Shown here piece by piece: positions 32,306 to 42,552 of a stretch of DNA of 56,135 nucleotides (the stretch's first letter is position 1; each line of letters begins with the position of its first letter). Position numbers and translations under genes: made by a program. Origin of the DNA: Saprospiraceae bacterium (GTDB lineage: Bacteria > Bacteroidota > Bacteroidia > Chitinophagales > Saprospiraceae); assembly GCA_029263015.1 (NCBI GenBank), contig JAJCYI010000116.1, positions 1 through 56,135 of the forward strand, in the 5' to 3' direction. Below the pieces are notes generated by a model. The model made no database searches. It saw nothing but the letters and a program-made list of their open reading frames with translations, and had not been told where the DNA came from.

Positions 32306-33682
32306 ATGATCAAAGGACTAAGTTTTACCAAATTAGGCCAGCATTTAGATAAATGGTTCATTTCTCCGAAGTTGAGAACCAATGGCCTTGAGCATTGGAA
32401 AGCAAGATTGTTGGTAGCCATACATATAATGGTTCTGATGATTGGGGTAATCCTTGAATTTGCTGCCCAATTTTTGATAGAAGTCGAAAATCAACCACCC
32501 ATAAAATCTGGGATACTCCTTGTATTGGTGCTCATGTTCATCTTTCGGAAATTTGGAAACATGACACTTTCTGGGAATTTGCTGTCTGCTATCTTTTTCA
32601 TGGTGCTGCTTGTGTCGGTTTTAGAATCAGGCGGGCTATTTTCAGATAATTTACTTTGGATGCTTGGCGCTCCCCTACTTGCCCTTTTGTTTGCCAATAG
32701 GATTTCAGGTTTTTTATGGCTTTTGGCATTGATTGGGGTCGCAAGTTTTTTATATGTGACAGATCAATGCTCACCAGAATTTATTCTTTCAGTTGTTGAA
32801 GGTTCCGGTTCTTTGTACTACCTGATAAGTTATGTGGGGCTTTTTGGAATGGTGGTAGGGATCGTTCTTGTTTTTGCAACTGGGCAAGCAATGATTATCA
32901 AAGCATTGGATGAAAAGCAAATGGAATTGGCCAAGCAAAAAGAAGCATTGGCAATTAAAACAGAATCGCTTCAAAAAGCACAAAAGCAATTAAAAGAAAT
33001 TAACCTGGAATTAGAACATTTTGCTTACGCTGCTTCACACGACTTAAAGGAGCCCCTGAGAATGATAAAGTTATACACTCAATTTATTGGTAAGCGGCTC
33101 TCCGGTCAACTTGATAGTTCCACCACTGAATATATGGGGTATGTAACAGGTGGAGTTACCAGGATGGAACGCCTTCTGACAGATTTACTTGAATATTCCA
33201 GGTTGGGCAGAAACAATCGCAAAGTTATCGACACCAACCTGAACGACGTTTTAGTAATCGTCATCAACAATTTGATAGCAACCATGAACGATTCCAAAGC
33301 GGCCATAGTGAGCAATAAACTGCCTGTACTCAAGTCAACATCAACGGAAATGATCCAACTTTTTCAAAATTTAATTTCTAATTCTATTAAATTTCGTCAA
33401 ACCGAAGTAACTCCAGTTATCGAAATCAACCATATACTCGAAGAAGGCAACCACCATTTTTATTTCCATGATAATGGCATCGGAATTCCTCCAGAAGCAT
33501 GTGGTAAAGTGTTTAAAATATTTGAACGCCTGCACAGCAAAACTGAATTTGAAGGTACAGGGATCGGCTTGGCCACCTGCAAGAAAATTGTGGACAACCT
33601 GGGTGGAAAGATATGGGTCGAACCTGGCAAAGAGGGGGGTACTACTTTTCAAATTGTCATCCCCGGAATCCAATCAAATTAA
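32306..33682 (+). CDS. membrane sensor histidine kinase
   Basis: A 458-residue inner-membrane kinase. Residues 25-200 hold about six hydrophobic segments forming a membrane sensor, followed by a short coiled coil (QKEALAIKTESLQKAQKQLKEI). The HisKA domain carries the phosphorylated histidine (His245 in YAASHDLKEPLRMIK). The ATPase domain shows the N box (QNLISNSIKFRQ), the G1 box (FHDNGIGIPPE), FERLHSK, and the G2 box (GTGIGLATCKKIVDNLGG). This layout resembles the phytochrome-type kinases common in Bacteroidota. No response regulator is encoded beside it, so its partner is elsewhere. Confidence 0.93.
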   Translation: MIKGLSFTKLGQHLDKWFISPKLRTNGLEHWKARLLVAIHIMVLMIGVILEFAAQFLIEVENQPPIKSGILLVLVLMFIFRKFGNMTLSGNLLSAIFFMVLLVSVLESGGLFSDNLLWMLGAPLLALLFANRISGFLWLLALIGVASFLYVTDQCSPEFILSVVEGSGSLYYLISYVGLFGMVVGIVLVFATGQAMIIKALDEKQMELAKQKEALAIKTESLQKAQKQLKEINLELEHFAYAASHDLKEPLRMIKLYTQFIGKRLSGQLDSSTTEYMGYVTGGVTRMERLLTDLLEYSRLGRNNRKVIDTNLNDVLVIVINNLIATMNDSKAAIVSNKLPVLKSTSTEMIQLFQNLISNSIKFRQTEVTPVIEINHILEEGNHHFYFHDNGIGIPPEACGKVFKIFERLHSKTEFEGTGIGLATCKKIVDNLGGKIWVEPGKEGGTTFQIVIPGIQSN

Positions 33683-33777
33683 TGCTTGTTCTGGCCAGCT
33701 AAATAATCCAAGTTGCAATAAACAATAGTCCGTGTATTTTTTTAACTACCTGATGATCAGTTAGCTGCAAAAACCAA

Positions 33778-33808
33778 TTTAGGAGGTAACATAAAGTTAC
33801 CTCCTAAA
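33778..33808. terminator. bidirectional hairpin between convergent genes
   Basis: Perfect 13-base arms (TTTAGGAGGTAAC and complement) at 33778-33790 and 33796-33808 with loop ATAAA. It lies between the histidine kinase stop (33682) and the DinB-like gene stop (33916), so it can serve both. Confidence 0.75.
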
Positions 33809-33915
33809 CTAACACCCTGATAATCAATAAAATATAAATTGATTTAATATATCTGTTTTTGATTCCAAAAAAAATGCACGGACTATTGTCAGGAATGAGT
33901 TCTAAGACTAACTGC

Positions 33916-34431
33916 TTACAGCCTACTATTATAACTGTCCAATTCTTTTCCAGCATAATAACCTGTGTCAATATCCTTTTTCCATTTCACAAAATAAGTA
34001 ATCTGCCCCACATGGTACGAAAAGTGCTCAACTACATGCACCAGTACACTAAGGCCAGTTTCGTTAAAACCTTGAATTACAATTTGTTGCGCTATCAAAT
34101 CAGTCGTCAATTGATCCAGCGTTTCAATAACCTCTTCCATCACCGATTCCAATTGAGCGACCAATTTTTTTGTTGGGACAGGCCCTTTTTCATCAAATTC
34201 CAACGCTCGCTGGCGGGTATCTGGTTTTCCGCCGAGACCACATACGATCCATTGCCTAACATTGCCACAAAGGTGCAACACCAAATTCCCGACGCTGTTG
34301 CTGTTCTCATTTGGCTTGAGCCAGATTTCCTCAGTAGTCAATTCAGCGAGGCATTTTTTAATCCTTGGAACTCCCTCTCCAATAAGGCGGCGCTTGATTT
34401 CTGCTACCAATAATTTCTTGATTTGATGCAT
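33916..34431 (-). CDS. DinB-like protein, DUF1572 type
   Basis: A 171-residue four-helix-bundle protein of the DinB/DUF1572 group. Candidate metal-binding histidines are in NLVLHLCGNVRQW, LVHVVEHFSYHVGQI (the HxxxHxxxH-like cluster near residue 140). The group includes thiol-dependent transferases such as bacillithiol S-transferases, but the activity here is unknown. Start at ATG 34431 (MHQIKKLLVAEI), which suits the family. A longer frame to 34500 begins in leader sequence. The gene is convergent with the kinase and divergent from the DUF6438 gene. Confidence 0.85.
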   Translation of the reverse strand: MHQIKKLLVAEIKRRLIGEGVPRIKKCLAELTTEEIWLKPNENSNSVGNLVLHLCGNVRQWIVCGLGGKPDTRQRALEFDEKGPVPTKKLVAQLESVMEEVIETLDQLTTDLIAQQIVIQGFNETGLSVLVHVVEHFSYHVGQITYFVKWKKDIDTGYYAGKELDSYNSRL

Positions 34432-34534
34432 ATTTAGTTTATTTTTGAAAATTGCGGTTTGAATACTTTCATGCCCCCCACCCCTAAAACTACAAACCAC
34501 TCACATATTCATCTTCAATCTTAAACAATATCTG

Positions 34535-35011
34535 ATGAAAAACCTCTGCCTCTTAATATTCATTGCATCTTCAATTTGTTCCTGCAAACCGGCTGATCCC
34601 TACCACTATGAAGGTTCTTCCTATATAGAAATGAAAAAAGACCCCTGCTTTGGATTTTGCCCTGTTTATTCTTTCAGGGTGGACGGGAAAGGCAATGCCA
34701 TATTTACAGGAGAAAGAAACGTATCGAAAGAAGGGAACTGGTTGCGGCAACTCGACGCGGTCGAGACCAACCAACTGTTTGAATCGTTTAAGAATGCCGG
34801 TTTTTGGGAGTTGGAAAATGAATACACATCTCAAGTGACCGACTTGCCAACTACCTGGGTAACTTTCCATTTAGGCGAAATGAGCAAAACAATAAAAGAT
34901 TATTATGGGGCACCCGAAAATCTGAAAGTGTTGGAAAAGTTGGTGGAGTCGATTGCTGAAACAAATGAAGGCTGGAAGCAAAGCGACTCGATTGAAGTAC
35001 CTAAGGAATGA
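34535..35011 (+). CDS. DUF6438 lipoprotein
   Basis: A 158-residue exported lipoprotein. The signal peptide MKNLCLLIFIASSICSC places the lipidated cysteine at residue 15 or 17, followed by KPADPYHYEG. The domain shows the family pattern DPCFGFCPVYSFRVDGKGNAIFTG, ending ENLKVLEKLVESIAE. It matches DUF6438, found in envelope proteins of Bacteroidota; its role is unknown. Divergent from the DinB-like gene, and no operon partner follows. Confidence 0.85.
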   Translation: MKNLCLLIFIASSICSCKPADPYHYEGSSYIEMKKDPCFGFCPVYSFRVDGKGNAIFTGERNVSKEGNWLRQLDAVETNQLFESFKNAGFWELENEYTSQVTDLPTTWVTFHLGEMSKTIKDYYGAPENLKVLEKLVESIAETNEGWKQSDSIEVPKE

Positions 35012-35660
35012 GTTTATCAAACGACTATATTTATCCCGTTTTGGATTTCAAAATCCTCACCTCAACAAATGAAAATTTGGAATAGGGCAATGGCTCTTGA
35101 TTTCAATTGGGCCATTGCTCATACAAAAAATGTATTTGAAGTTATTTTACAAATAAAAAAATAGCTATCTTAGCCCATTATTATTAACTCCCTATCCGAT
35201 TTAAGTATTTATTTTTCGAGTTCTTCTAATCAGAATCAACTGTTTCACTCCCTATTACAATCGTTTTGTCATCTACCTATTTATTCAATTATTGACAAGA
35301 CAGCATCACGTCCAAGGCCCATAGTAGGCTATTATTAAATTTACTGGTTTCCCTTTAAGTAAAAGAAAATAAATAACTTAGACCAACTCTATAAGCGTGA
35401 CTTATTAGTTTATTCAGATCTTCGTTTCACATGGTCTAAGTTATTGATTTCACTTTTCTAAGTCATTTATCGACAATCTACATTTGGTACATTGTACATT
35501 AAATTTCTTTGCTTTTCTGTTTTCTACTGAAAATGAAAATCGGCATCGGCTTCATTTTTATTTTAATTAGATCTCAAAATCGTTGGCAATTTAATGTACG
35601 CTGAACTTAGCATGGCTTTTTAAGCCTACACTTTACAATTTCACCAAACTTAAATTTACT
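35012..35660 (+). other. long AT-rich gap and leader before the SprB-repeat gene
   Basis: No gene is visible in these 649 bases. Two inverted repeats occur: AATAACTTAGACCA at 35372-35385 with its complement at 35432-35445, and GTACATTAAATT at 35494-35505 with its complement at 35588-35599. A TATCTTAG at about 35164-35171 resembles a -7 box. If used, the leader would be nearly 500 bases. Confidence 0.45.
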
Positions 35661-38600
35661 ATGAACCCAACACAACTCACTGATAATCATTTTTTTAAAT
35701 TAAACCGTTTTTATAAAATATTCTTTTTGTTACTGTTGCCTTGTTGGGTAACTGCACAGTTGTCAGTTACCATGGACGGTGTCAATCCGACCTGTAATGG
35801 TTGGGCCAATGGAAGCGCTGTAGCAACAGCTACGAATGGTGTTATGCCTTATTCCTATTCCTGGAATGGCAGCCCACCTTCCAGTAGCAACACATTTGCA
35901 AGTATCGGAGCGGGGACCTACCAGGTAGTCGTCACTGATGCCAACAATGAAACTGCTTCTGCTTCAATCACACTTACTGAACCTTCTGCTATAGTTGTCG
36001 ATGTTACCACTAATAATGGTTGCGGTGGCGGGAATGAAGCTACTGCCTCCGTTTCAGGAGGAGTTGGTGGGTACACTTATGAGTGGGACAATGGTGATAC
36101 CGGTACAACGGCATCAGGACTGAGTGCAGGTGTGCATTGTGTGACCGTTACTGATGCAGCAGGTTGTCAAACAGTTGGTTGCGCCACCATCATCGCTAGC
36201 CTTTCTATAGAAATGGTTGTGGGAGGTTTGGCTTGTTTCAACTTTTGTGATGCTAGCGTGGAAGCAGTGGTGATGGGAGGGACTCCTCCCTATACCTATT
36301 CCTGGAACAATGGTGCCAATGGCCCCGTCAACGGCAACCTCGGCCCAGGAACTTATGATGTTACGGTCACAGATCAGGAAGGATGTACCATTACAAGTTC
36401 AGCAACGGTTGTTAATCCGTTTGTAATAGATATTGATGTTATTGTTACGAACCCACTTTGTGGTAGTGGGGGTACCGGTTCAGCTTCGGCCACTGCTTCA
36501 GGTGGCAACGCACCCTATACATACGAGTGGAGTAATGGCGATACCGGCCCTGATGTTACTGATTTGGCACCAGGCACGTATGGCCTTACAGTGACAGATT
36601 TTCTTGGTTGTCAGGGAATTACCTCGATAATTATCATTGAAGATTCTGGCCTGACACTAAGTGTGCTTTCAACTCCATCATCGGGTTGCGGGGCTGCCGA
36701 CGGAACGGCTTCGGTTTTCATCGATGGTGGAACTCCGCCTTTTTTTATTTCGTGGAACAACGGGAGTACTGCATCAGACGTCGCAAATTTACCTCCTGGA
36801 GATTATACAGTCATGGTGACAGATGGCGAAGGATGTGGCGCCATGGCGTCAGTAACTGTGGAAGGGGCATTGGCAATGGATTTACACATCATGGGTGTAA
36901 ATGCAGGATGTGTAGCCAACGGCTCTGCTAGTGCTATGGTTACTCCCGGAACGGGTACACCACCATTTCAATTTGAATGGAGTAATGGAGAAACAACATC
37001 CATTATCAACAATATTGGGCCTGGAACATATTCCGTAACTGTCACTGATTCAGATGATTGCACAGCTACAGAAGAGGTCACCGTTATTGGCTCAGCTGAC
37101 ATTTCTGTTAGTACGACCGTCACCAATAATCCTTGTTTGGGGGATAGCCAAGGTACTGCTACTGCAAATGTTTCGGGGACGAGCGGACAAATTACCTATG
37201 CATGGAGCAATGGCGGCAACACGCAAACTATATCAAATTTACCTACTGGGACATATTTTGTAACAGTAACCGACAGCGACAGCGGTTGCACAGCAACTAC
37301 CAATGCGTTCATCAGTCAACCCACTGAACTTGTAGCTTCCGTAATAGGTGTAGATGAAGAATGTACAGAACTTGGTTCAGCCACTGCAAGTGCAGATGGC
37401 GGCACACCACCTTACTCTTTTGAATGGAGCACTGGCGACACCGAGGCAAGTATTGATAGTTTGTCTGGTGGCATTTATGACGTTACAATTACTGACATGA
37501 ATGGATGTATTGACGAAGATAGTGTTATCATCGCAGGTGCCGAAAACATAGATGTAGTTGTTGAAATTGTTGATCCGATAAGCAGTGGTTCAGCAAGCGA
37601 TGGCTCTGTCATGGCTACAGCCAGTGGAGGAGAACCTCCCTATACATATCTCTGGAACACAGGGGACGTGACTCAAATAGTGACAGACCTACCTGCCGGC
37701 ACTTATTCTGTGACAGTGACTGATGCGGAGGGATGTACAGGTACCGGATCAGTGGAATTGGTCGAGTTGGGATGTATCGGAAATAGGGTTTGGGAAGATA
37801 TTAATCGAGATGGATGCCAAAACCCTGGAGAGTTTGGGATTGGAGGGGTGACGGTTACTTTAACCGGGACTGATGAAAATGGTAATGATGTAAATCTCAC
37901 TACCACTACTGCTACCAATGGCTTTTATATTTTTGACAACCTGGTGGCTGGAGATTATGTAGTCCATGTGGACTTGCCATCAGATTTTGCCCATTCTCCT
38001 GCAGATGCATGCAGTGATGATTTTACAGACAGCGATATTCAGTCAAATGGAAGCACGAGCACGATTAGTTTGGCCGAAGGACAATGCAACACAACAATTG
38101 ATGCTGGGATTTATGATGATTGTTTGAATATCACCGATCCTGGTGAAATTTGTTGCGGCCAGTACTTATGTGGCCCCGGCAATGACCCTGCTCCGATCAC
38201 CAGCACTGCTCTTGCAACTGGAGGTGGCAGCCCCGTGGTTTACCTTTGGATGTCCTCAACCATGAATGTGCCTTTCAATACAAATTTTTGGTCACCCGTG
38301 CCAGGGGCTACTGGGCCATCATACGACCCTGGACCTCTGCAGGAAACGACCTATTTCATCAGGTGTGCCAGGGCTTCTAACTGTGCAAAATGGTTTGAGT
38401 CGAATTCAGTTAAGATAGAAGTGGGGATGGAAGCTTTTGCTGAAATAACTGGCCCAGATCTCGTATGCGTGGGAGATGATGCAACATACACAGCTACATC
38501 TAATGGTTCGAATGCCACCTATTCATGGGATTTTGGGCCGTGGGCTACACCTTCCACTTCCAACGAGCAGTCACCGACCATTACTTGGAACCAATTTGGG

Positions 38601-39227
38601 GTTGCATATATTACCCTCACCGTACAAAACAATGGTTGTACTTCTTCCTCAGTAATGGGCGTGGCAATTTCAAACAGCCCAATCATTTGCGGAAGCGGAT
38701 TAATCATTAATGGAGAAAATGAAGATCATTCTGTCGAGGTGGAGTGGGAAATAGAAATTATCGAGGGTGATTTCAAATTTATGGTGCAGCGATCTGACAA
38801 TGGCTCTGATTTCAATACATTGGGCACAGTGCTCCAGGTTTCAGGGCAAGGCATGAAACAATACACATTTACCGATCATTTCCCGAAAGAGGGCAATGCC
38901 ATGTATAGGGTGGAATTGTTGAACGACAACGGTCATCATGGCTATTCGAACGAAGTATTGATCCAACGTTTTGGACCTACTCAAATGATAATGGTCTATC
39001 CAAACCCAGTTTCCAATCATTTGACCTTAGAATGCAGCGGAAACATCACCACAGCAGTCGGTTTGGAATTGCGAACCGTGCAGGGCAAGCTACTTCTTAA
39101 AGAAGATATCCCACTCGGCATCATCAGGCACGGCATAGATATGTCAAATATGAGGGCAGCCACTTATTTCGTTTACCTGACCTATAATGATGGCTTGAAA
39201 GAAGTCTTTAAAGTGGTGAAACAATAA
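35661..39227 (+). CDS. SprB-repeat giant surface protein with T9SS domain
   Basis: A 1188-residue exported protein. The signal segment spans residues 17-33 (IFFLLLLPCWVTAQ). Residues 34 to about 690 contain nine SprB-type repeats of 70-75 residues, each with C...G.A......PY.Y.W.NG......L..GTY.VTVTD..GC. Next comes an SdrD_B-like beta domain (GNRVWEDINRDGCQNPGEFGIGG...), an Ig-like region, a PKD-like domain (YSWDFGPWATPS), a further beta domain, and the T9SS sorting domain (MVYPNPVSNHLTLEC to VFKVVKQ). SprB itself is a gliding adhesin, but this array is widespread in secreted proteins and gliding is not implied. Adhesion or matrix binding is likely. Confidence 0.92.
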   Translation: MNPTQLTDNHFFKLNRFYKIFFLLLLPCWVTAQLSVTMDGVNPTCNGWANGSAVATATNGVMPYSYSWNGSPPSSSNTFASIGAGTYQVVVTDANNETASASITLTEPSAIVVDVTTNNGCGGGNEATASVSGGVGGYTYEWDNGDTGTTASGLSAGVHCVTVTDAAGCQTVGCATIIASLSIEMVVGGLACFNFCDASVEAVVMGGTPPYTYSWNNGANGPVNGNLGPGTYDVTVTDQEGCTITSSATVVNPFVIDIDVIVTNPLCGSGGTGSASATASGGNAPYTYEWSNGDTGPDVTDLAPGTYGLTVTDFLGCQGITSIIIIEDSGLTLSVLSTPSSGCGAADGTASVFIDGGTPPFFISWNNGSTASDVANLPPGDYTVMVTDGEGCGAMASVTVEGALAMDLHIMGVNAGCVANGSASAMVTPGTGTPPFQFEWSNGETTSIINNIGPGTYSVTVTDSDDCTATEEVTVIGSADISVSTTVTNNPCLGDSQGTATANVSGTSGQITYAWSNGGNTQTISNLPTGTYFVTVTDSDSGCTATTNAFISQPTELVASVIGVDEECTELGSATASADGGTPPYSFEWSTGDTEASIDSLSGGIYDVTITDMNGCIDEDSVIIAGAENIDVVVEIVDPISSGSASDGSVMATASGGEPPYTYLWNTGDVTQIVTDLPAGTYSVTVTDAEGCTGTGSVELVELGCIGNRVWEDINRDGCQNPGEFGIGGVTVTLTGTDENGNDVNLTTTTATNGFYIFDNLVAGDYVVHVDLPSDFAHSPADACSDDFTDSDIQSNGSTSTISLAEGQCNTTIDAGIYDDCLNITDPGEICCGQYLCGPGNDPAPITSTALATGGGSPVVYLWMSSTMNVPFNTNFWSPVPGATGPSYDPGPLQETTYFIRCARASNCAKWFESNSVKIEVGMEAFAEITGPDLVCVGDDATYTATSNGSNATYSWDFGPWATPSTSNEQSPTITWNQFGVAYITLTVQNNGCTSSSVMGVAISNSPIICGSGLIINGENEDHSVEVEWEIEIIEGDFKFMVQRSDNGSDFNTLGTVLQVSGQGMKQYTFTDHFPKEGNAMYRVELLNDNGHHGYSNEVLIQRFGPTQMIMVYPNPVSNHLTLECSGNITTAVGLELRTVQGKLLLKEDIPLGIIRHGIDMSNMRAATYFVYLTYNDGLKEVFKVVKQ

Positions 39228-39269
39228 ATAGAACCGAAGATATTTTTAGTTTTTAGCCAATACTTACAT

Positions 39270-39304
39270 AAAGGCATCTCCAATTAGGGGATGCCTTTTC
39301 TTTT
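39270..39304 (+). terminator. intrinsic terminator after the SprB-repeat gene
   Basis: AAAGGCATC at 39270-39278 and its complement at 39290-39298, an 11-base loop, then a C-interrupted T-run (CTTTTTT). Confidence 0.82.
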
Positions 39305-39499
39305 TTCTGGAAAATTTTTTGTTGATTTACCATTCATTTCTGAAATCACCTACCATATTTTTCTCTTTTAACCAAAGCTGGAATTGGACCAGCCAAATTG
39401 CCTATCTGTGACACAGTGACTTTACAGGGCTCTCGTTCGATTGGATTGTCTCTATAAATAATTGCCTTTCAATATTTTACAACTATAAAACATTAGATT

Positions 39500-41173
39500 A
39501 TGAAAAAAAGAACTATACTCTCTTTTGGCTTATTCCTGTTTTGTTTGGTCTTCTCTGACCTTATGTATGCGCAGCCCGCCAATGATAACTGTGCCGACGC
39601 CGAACCAATTGTCTTGGATGCAATGGTCACCTTCACCACTATAAATGCAACAACCGATGGCCCATTTCACCCAAATTCACCCTGCCCTACAAGTGCGTCC
39701 GATTCCATATTCAGTGACATTTGGTTTGTACATACCGCAAACATCACTGGTGAGTTGAGATGGAGCCTTTGCGGGTCAGCCGATTTCGATTCCAGAATAG
39801 CGGTTTACAATGCTGGTGCAACATGCCCATTGTCCGATGGCGATCTGTTGAACTGCAATGAAGATGGCCCTGCTGCTTGTGTGAATTTTGAATCGGAACT
39901 GGACTTTAATGTAGTGGCGGGTGAAACTTATTATTTACGGTTGGGCGGGTTTGGATCGGAAGAACCGGGAGCTCAAGGGTCTGGTTCTTTTGCCTTGACC
40001 CAAGCCCCTACTGGTCCGCCGAACGACTTTTGTGATAATGCCATCGCCATTACACTCGGTGAAGATCAACCCATTTCGAACATTGATGCGACCACCGACG
40101 GGCCAACCCACCTCAACGACCAAGTGTGTTTTGGCTTCAATGACAACACCGCCCAAAGCGATATCTGGTACACTTTCACGTCCCCTGTCACTGGTTTGAT
40201 CGAATGGTCAACCTGTGGTCAAGTCGACTGGGATTCCCGACTCATTGTTTATGGCCCTGGCGTTTCGTGCCCAGTGACCCCCGATGACATGATCGCGTGC
40301 AGTGACGCCACAGCTGGCTGTGCTGGGTTCACCAATATCTTGAACTTCGATGCTGTTGAAGGGGAAACCTATATTTTCAGGGTTGGCGGCTTTTTTGGTG
40401 CTACGGGAACAGGTGTGTTCGACCTGATCGAAATTGCCCCGGTTGAACCTCCTGCCAACGACTTTTGCACTTCACCAGATACTGCCTGGATATTGACACC
40501 GCAGCAAGCCGATGATTTTGACGAAATATTTGCGGGAACGGTAATAAACAGTACCATCAGTTCGGGATTAATTGATCCCTCATGTGGTGACGGAAATGGA
40601 GGCAAATTTCCCGATGTGTGGTTTAAGTTCAATTCCCTGGGCAATGAAAATATTGAGATCAGGTACATAGTGGATGAACCTGGCACTGGGGTTATCTACG
40701 AAGTGTTCGAAAACTGCGCCGGAGACACCCTGAATGGCAATTCCTGCTTTAGGTATTCACCCGACGATGTCAACATACTTATTGATTCGATAACTGGATT
40801 GCCGCCTGTACCGACCGAATTTTACATCAGGGTATCTGGGTGGCTATTTTGGACTCCCGGTTCGTTCTGGTTCCAGTTGGTGGGCGACAATACAGTCGGC
40901 ACAGATGAAGTAGTGTTCCCAGGCACAGTAAAAATAGCGCCCAATCCTACTAACGAGTATCTGGGACTTGATCTGGATTTGTCGGAACCAATGAATGCTA
41001 ACATACAGATATTCAATATTTTAGGGGAAATAATTATGAAAGAACAACTGGGGCATTTAACAAATGGCAAGCATCGGCTTTCATTTGATGTTTCTGAATT
41101 TCCTCAAGGGATTTATACAATGGTGATTACGGGAGATGAGTCAAAGCGGGCATTAAAATTTACCAAGCTGTAA
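39500..41173 (+). CDS. secreted T9SS protein with three PPC-like repeats
   Basis: A 557-residue exported protein with signal peptide MKKRTILSFGLFLFCLVFSDLMYAQ. Two close repeats of about 140 residues (NDNCADAEPI... and NDFCDNAIAI...) share TTDGP, SDIW, DSR and VEGETY-type motifs. A third, more divergent unit starts NDFCTSPDTAW. They resemble bacterial pre-peptidase C-terminal-like beta domains, here without a protease. The T9SS sorting domain starts VKIAPNPTNEYLGLDL and ends ALKFTKL. It is likely a binding or structural surface protein. It has its own terminator and is the second of two adjacent cargo genes. Confidence 0.88.
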   Translation: MKKRTILSFGLFLFCLVFSDLMYAQPANDNCADAEPIVLDAMVTFTTINATTDGPFHPNSPCPTSASDSIFSDIWFVHTANITGELRWSLCGSADFDSRIAVYNAGATCPLSDGDLLNCNEDGPAACVNFESELDFNVVAGETYYLRLGGFGSEEPGAQGSGSFALTQAPTGPPNDFCDNAIAITLGEDQPISNIDATTDGPTHLNDQVCFGFNDNTAQSDIWYTFTSPVTGLIEWSTCGQVDWDSRLIVYGPGVSCPVTPDDMIACSDATAGCAGFTNILNFDAVEGETYIFRVGGFFGATGTGVFDLIEIAPVEPPANDFCTSPDTAWILTPQQADDFDEIFAGTVINSTISSGLIDPSCGDGNGGKFPDVWFKFNSLGNENIEIRYIVDEPGTGVIYEVFENCAGDTLNGNSCFRYSPDDVNILIDSITGLPPVPTEFYIRVSGWLFWTPGSFWFQLVGDNTVGTDEVVFPGTVKIAPNPTNEYLGLDLDLSEPMNANIQIFNILGEIIMKEQLGHLTNGKHRLSFDVSEFPQGIYTMVITGDESKRALKFTKL

Positions 41174-41178
41174 GAACG

Positions 41179-41211
41179 AGAGTTGACAACTTTTGAAAAG
41201 TTGTCAACTCT
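41179..41211 (+). terminator. hairpin after the PPC-like T9SS gene
   Basis: Perfect 16-base arms (AGAGTTGACAACTTTT and complement) with a single-base nominal loop, 6 bases after the stop codon. In RNA the inner few pairs would open to form the loop. Confidence 0.8.
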
Positions 41212-41360
41212 TCAACCAATAACTTACCAGAAACTACTTGATTGACTTATTAGCCGGTCAGATCGATTTCCATATTAATTCTCTTAATTTTACTTTCTTT
41301 TTAATCCAGACAATCAGGCATCGGTGAAATCCGCCATGCCCCACTCACAAATCCCAGCCC

Positions 41361-42440
41361 ATGCCAGGCAGTTCTTTTGGTCAAATTTTTCGCATAACCA
41401 CATTTGGCGAGTCGCACGGCGTTGCCATCGGTGCAGTTGTTGATGGTTGCCCTGCAGGATTGGAAATTGATGAAAATTTCATCCAATCGGAACTCGACCG
41501 CCGTCGGCCAGGTCAATCAAAACTGGTTACCCAACGCAAAGAAAGCGACACAGTAGAAATTCTTTCCGGCGTTTTTGAGGGCAAAACGACCGGGACACCC
41601 ATTGGCCTCCTGATTCGCAATGCCGATGCCCGCTCAAAGGATTACAGTCACATCGCTGATAAATACCGCCCCTCTCACGCTGATTTTACTTTTCAGGAAA
41701 AATATGGCCACCGCGATTACCGTGGAGGCGGACGCTCGTCGGCACGGGAGACCGCTGCAAGGGTCGCTGCCGGAGCCATTGCCAAATTGTTTTTGAAACA
41801 AAATAACATTGACATAAAAGCTTTTGTGAGCAGGGTTGGAGAAATTGAAGTGGAAAAGGATTATGCACAACTCGACCTTTCCCAAGTTGAGGCCACCCCC
41901 GTTCGATGCCCCGACCTTGCTGTGGCCGAGAAAATGATGGATCTCATCCTACAAGTAAAAAAAGCTGGCGATACTGTCGGAGGCTATATTAGCTGCATTA
42001 TCACGGGCTGCCCAGTCGGTCTCGGCGAGCCAGTTTTCGACAAATTACATGCTGACTTGGGAAAAGCGTTGCTCAGTATCAATGCCTGCAAGGGCTTCGA
42101 GATCGGTTCCGGTTTTGCAGGCGTAACCATGCGTGGATCAGAGCACAACGATGCTTTTTTTAAAGAAAATGGCAAAATAAAAACCCGCACCAACTACTCC
42201 GGAGGTGTGCAGGGTGGCATTTCCAACGGCATGGATATTTATTTTAAAACTGCCTTTAAACCTGTGGCAACGATCGTGAAATCGCAAGAGTCGATCAACA
42301 TGGCAGGGGAAACAGTGGAGGTAACAGGCAAAGGCCGCCACGACCCCTGCGTACTTCCGCGTGCTGTGCCGATTGTGGAAGCGATGGCCGCTTTGGTGGT
42401 GGCGGATCATTTGTTGCGGCAACGGGCGGCAAGGGTGTGA
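41361..42440 (+). CDS. aroC: chorismate synthase
   Basis: A 359-residue enzyme making chorismate from EPSP, the end of the shikimate pathway. Signature regions are [37 protein letters not shown], the FMN-site region [37 protein letters not shown] and the C-terminal [20 protein letters not shown]. The length is normal. It has a strong terminator of its own and no other shikimate gene beside it. Confidence 0.97.
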   Translation: MPGSSFGQIFRITTFGESHGVAIGAVVDGCPAGLEIDENFIQSELDRRRPGQSKLVTQRKESDTVEILSGVFEGKTTGTPIGLLIRNADARSKDYSHIADKYRPSHADFTFQEKYGHRDYRGGGRSSARETAARVAAGAIAKLFLKQNNIDIKAFVSRVGEIEVEKDYAQLDLSQVEATPVRCPDLAVAEKMMDLILQVKKAGDTVGGYISCIITGCPVGLGEPVFDKLHADLGKALLSINACKGFEIGSGFAGVTMRGSEHNDAFFKENGKIKTRTNYSGGVQGGISNGMDIYFKTAFKPVATIVKSQESINMAGETVEVTGKGRHDPCVLPRAVPIVEAMAALVVADHLLRQRAARV

Positions 42441-42458
42441 ATTTTCCAAAAGCATGGG

Positions 42459-42505
42459 ATTTTTCCAAAAGGGTGGGAATTAAATTCCCACCCTTTTGGA
42501 AAAAT
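42459..42505. terminator. large palindromic terminator after aroC
   Basis: 23-base perfect arms (ATTTTTCCAAAAGGGTGGGA plus ATT, and complement) with almost no spacer. It starts 19 bases after the aroC stop and can work in both directions because each arm ends in an A or T run. Confidence 0.85.
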
Positions 42506-42512
42506 CTTCCCC

Positions 42513-42520
42513 TATATTTG
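42513..42520 (+). promoter_or_regulatory. possible -7 element (TATATTTG) for the esterase gene
   Basis: TATATTTG fits TAnnTTTG and lies 33 bases before the ATG at 42553. TTTTGG in the terminator arm upstream is too near for a standard -33 box. Confidence 0.45.
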
Positions 42521-42552
42521 CCTTTGACAACTAAAAAACAAATCTCCCTACC

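Noticed and set aside
33859-34413. Plus-strand frame of 184 codons
   Set aside because: It lies wholly antisense to the DinB-like gene, which has clear family features.
35661-37790. Repeated DNA suggesting a CRISPR-like or satellite array
   Set aside because: The repeats are in frame, about 220 bases each, diverged, and encode SprB domains.
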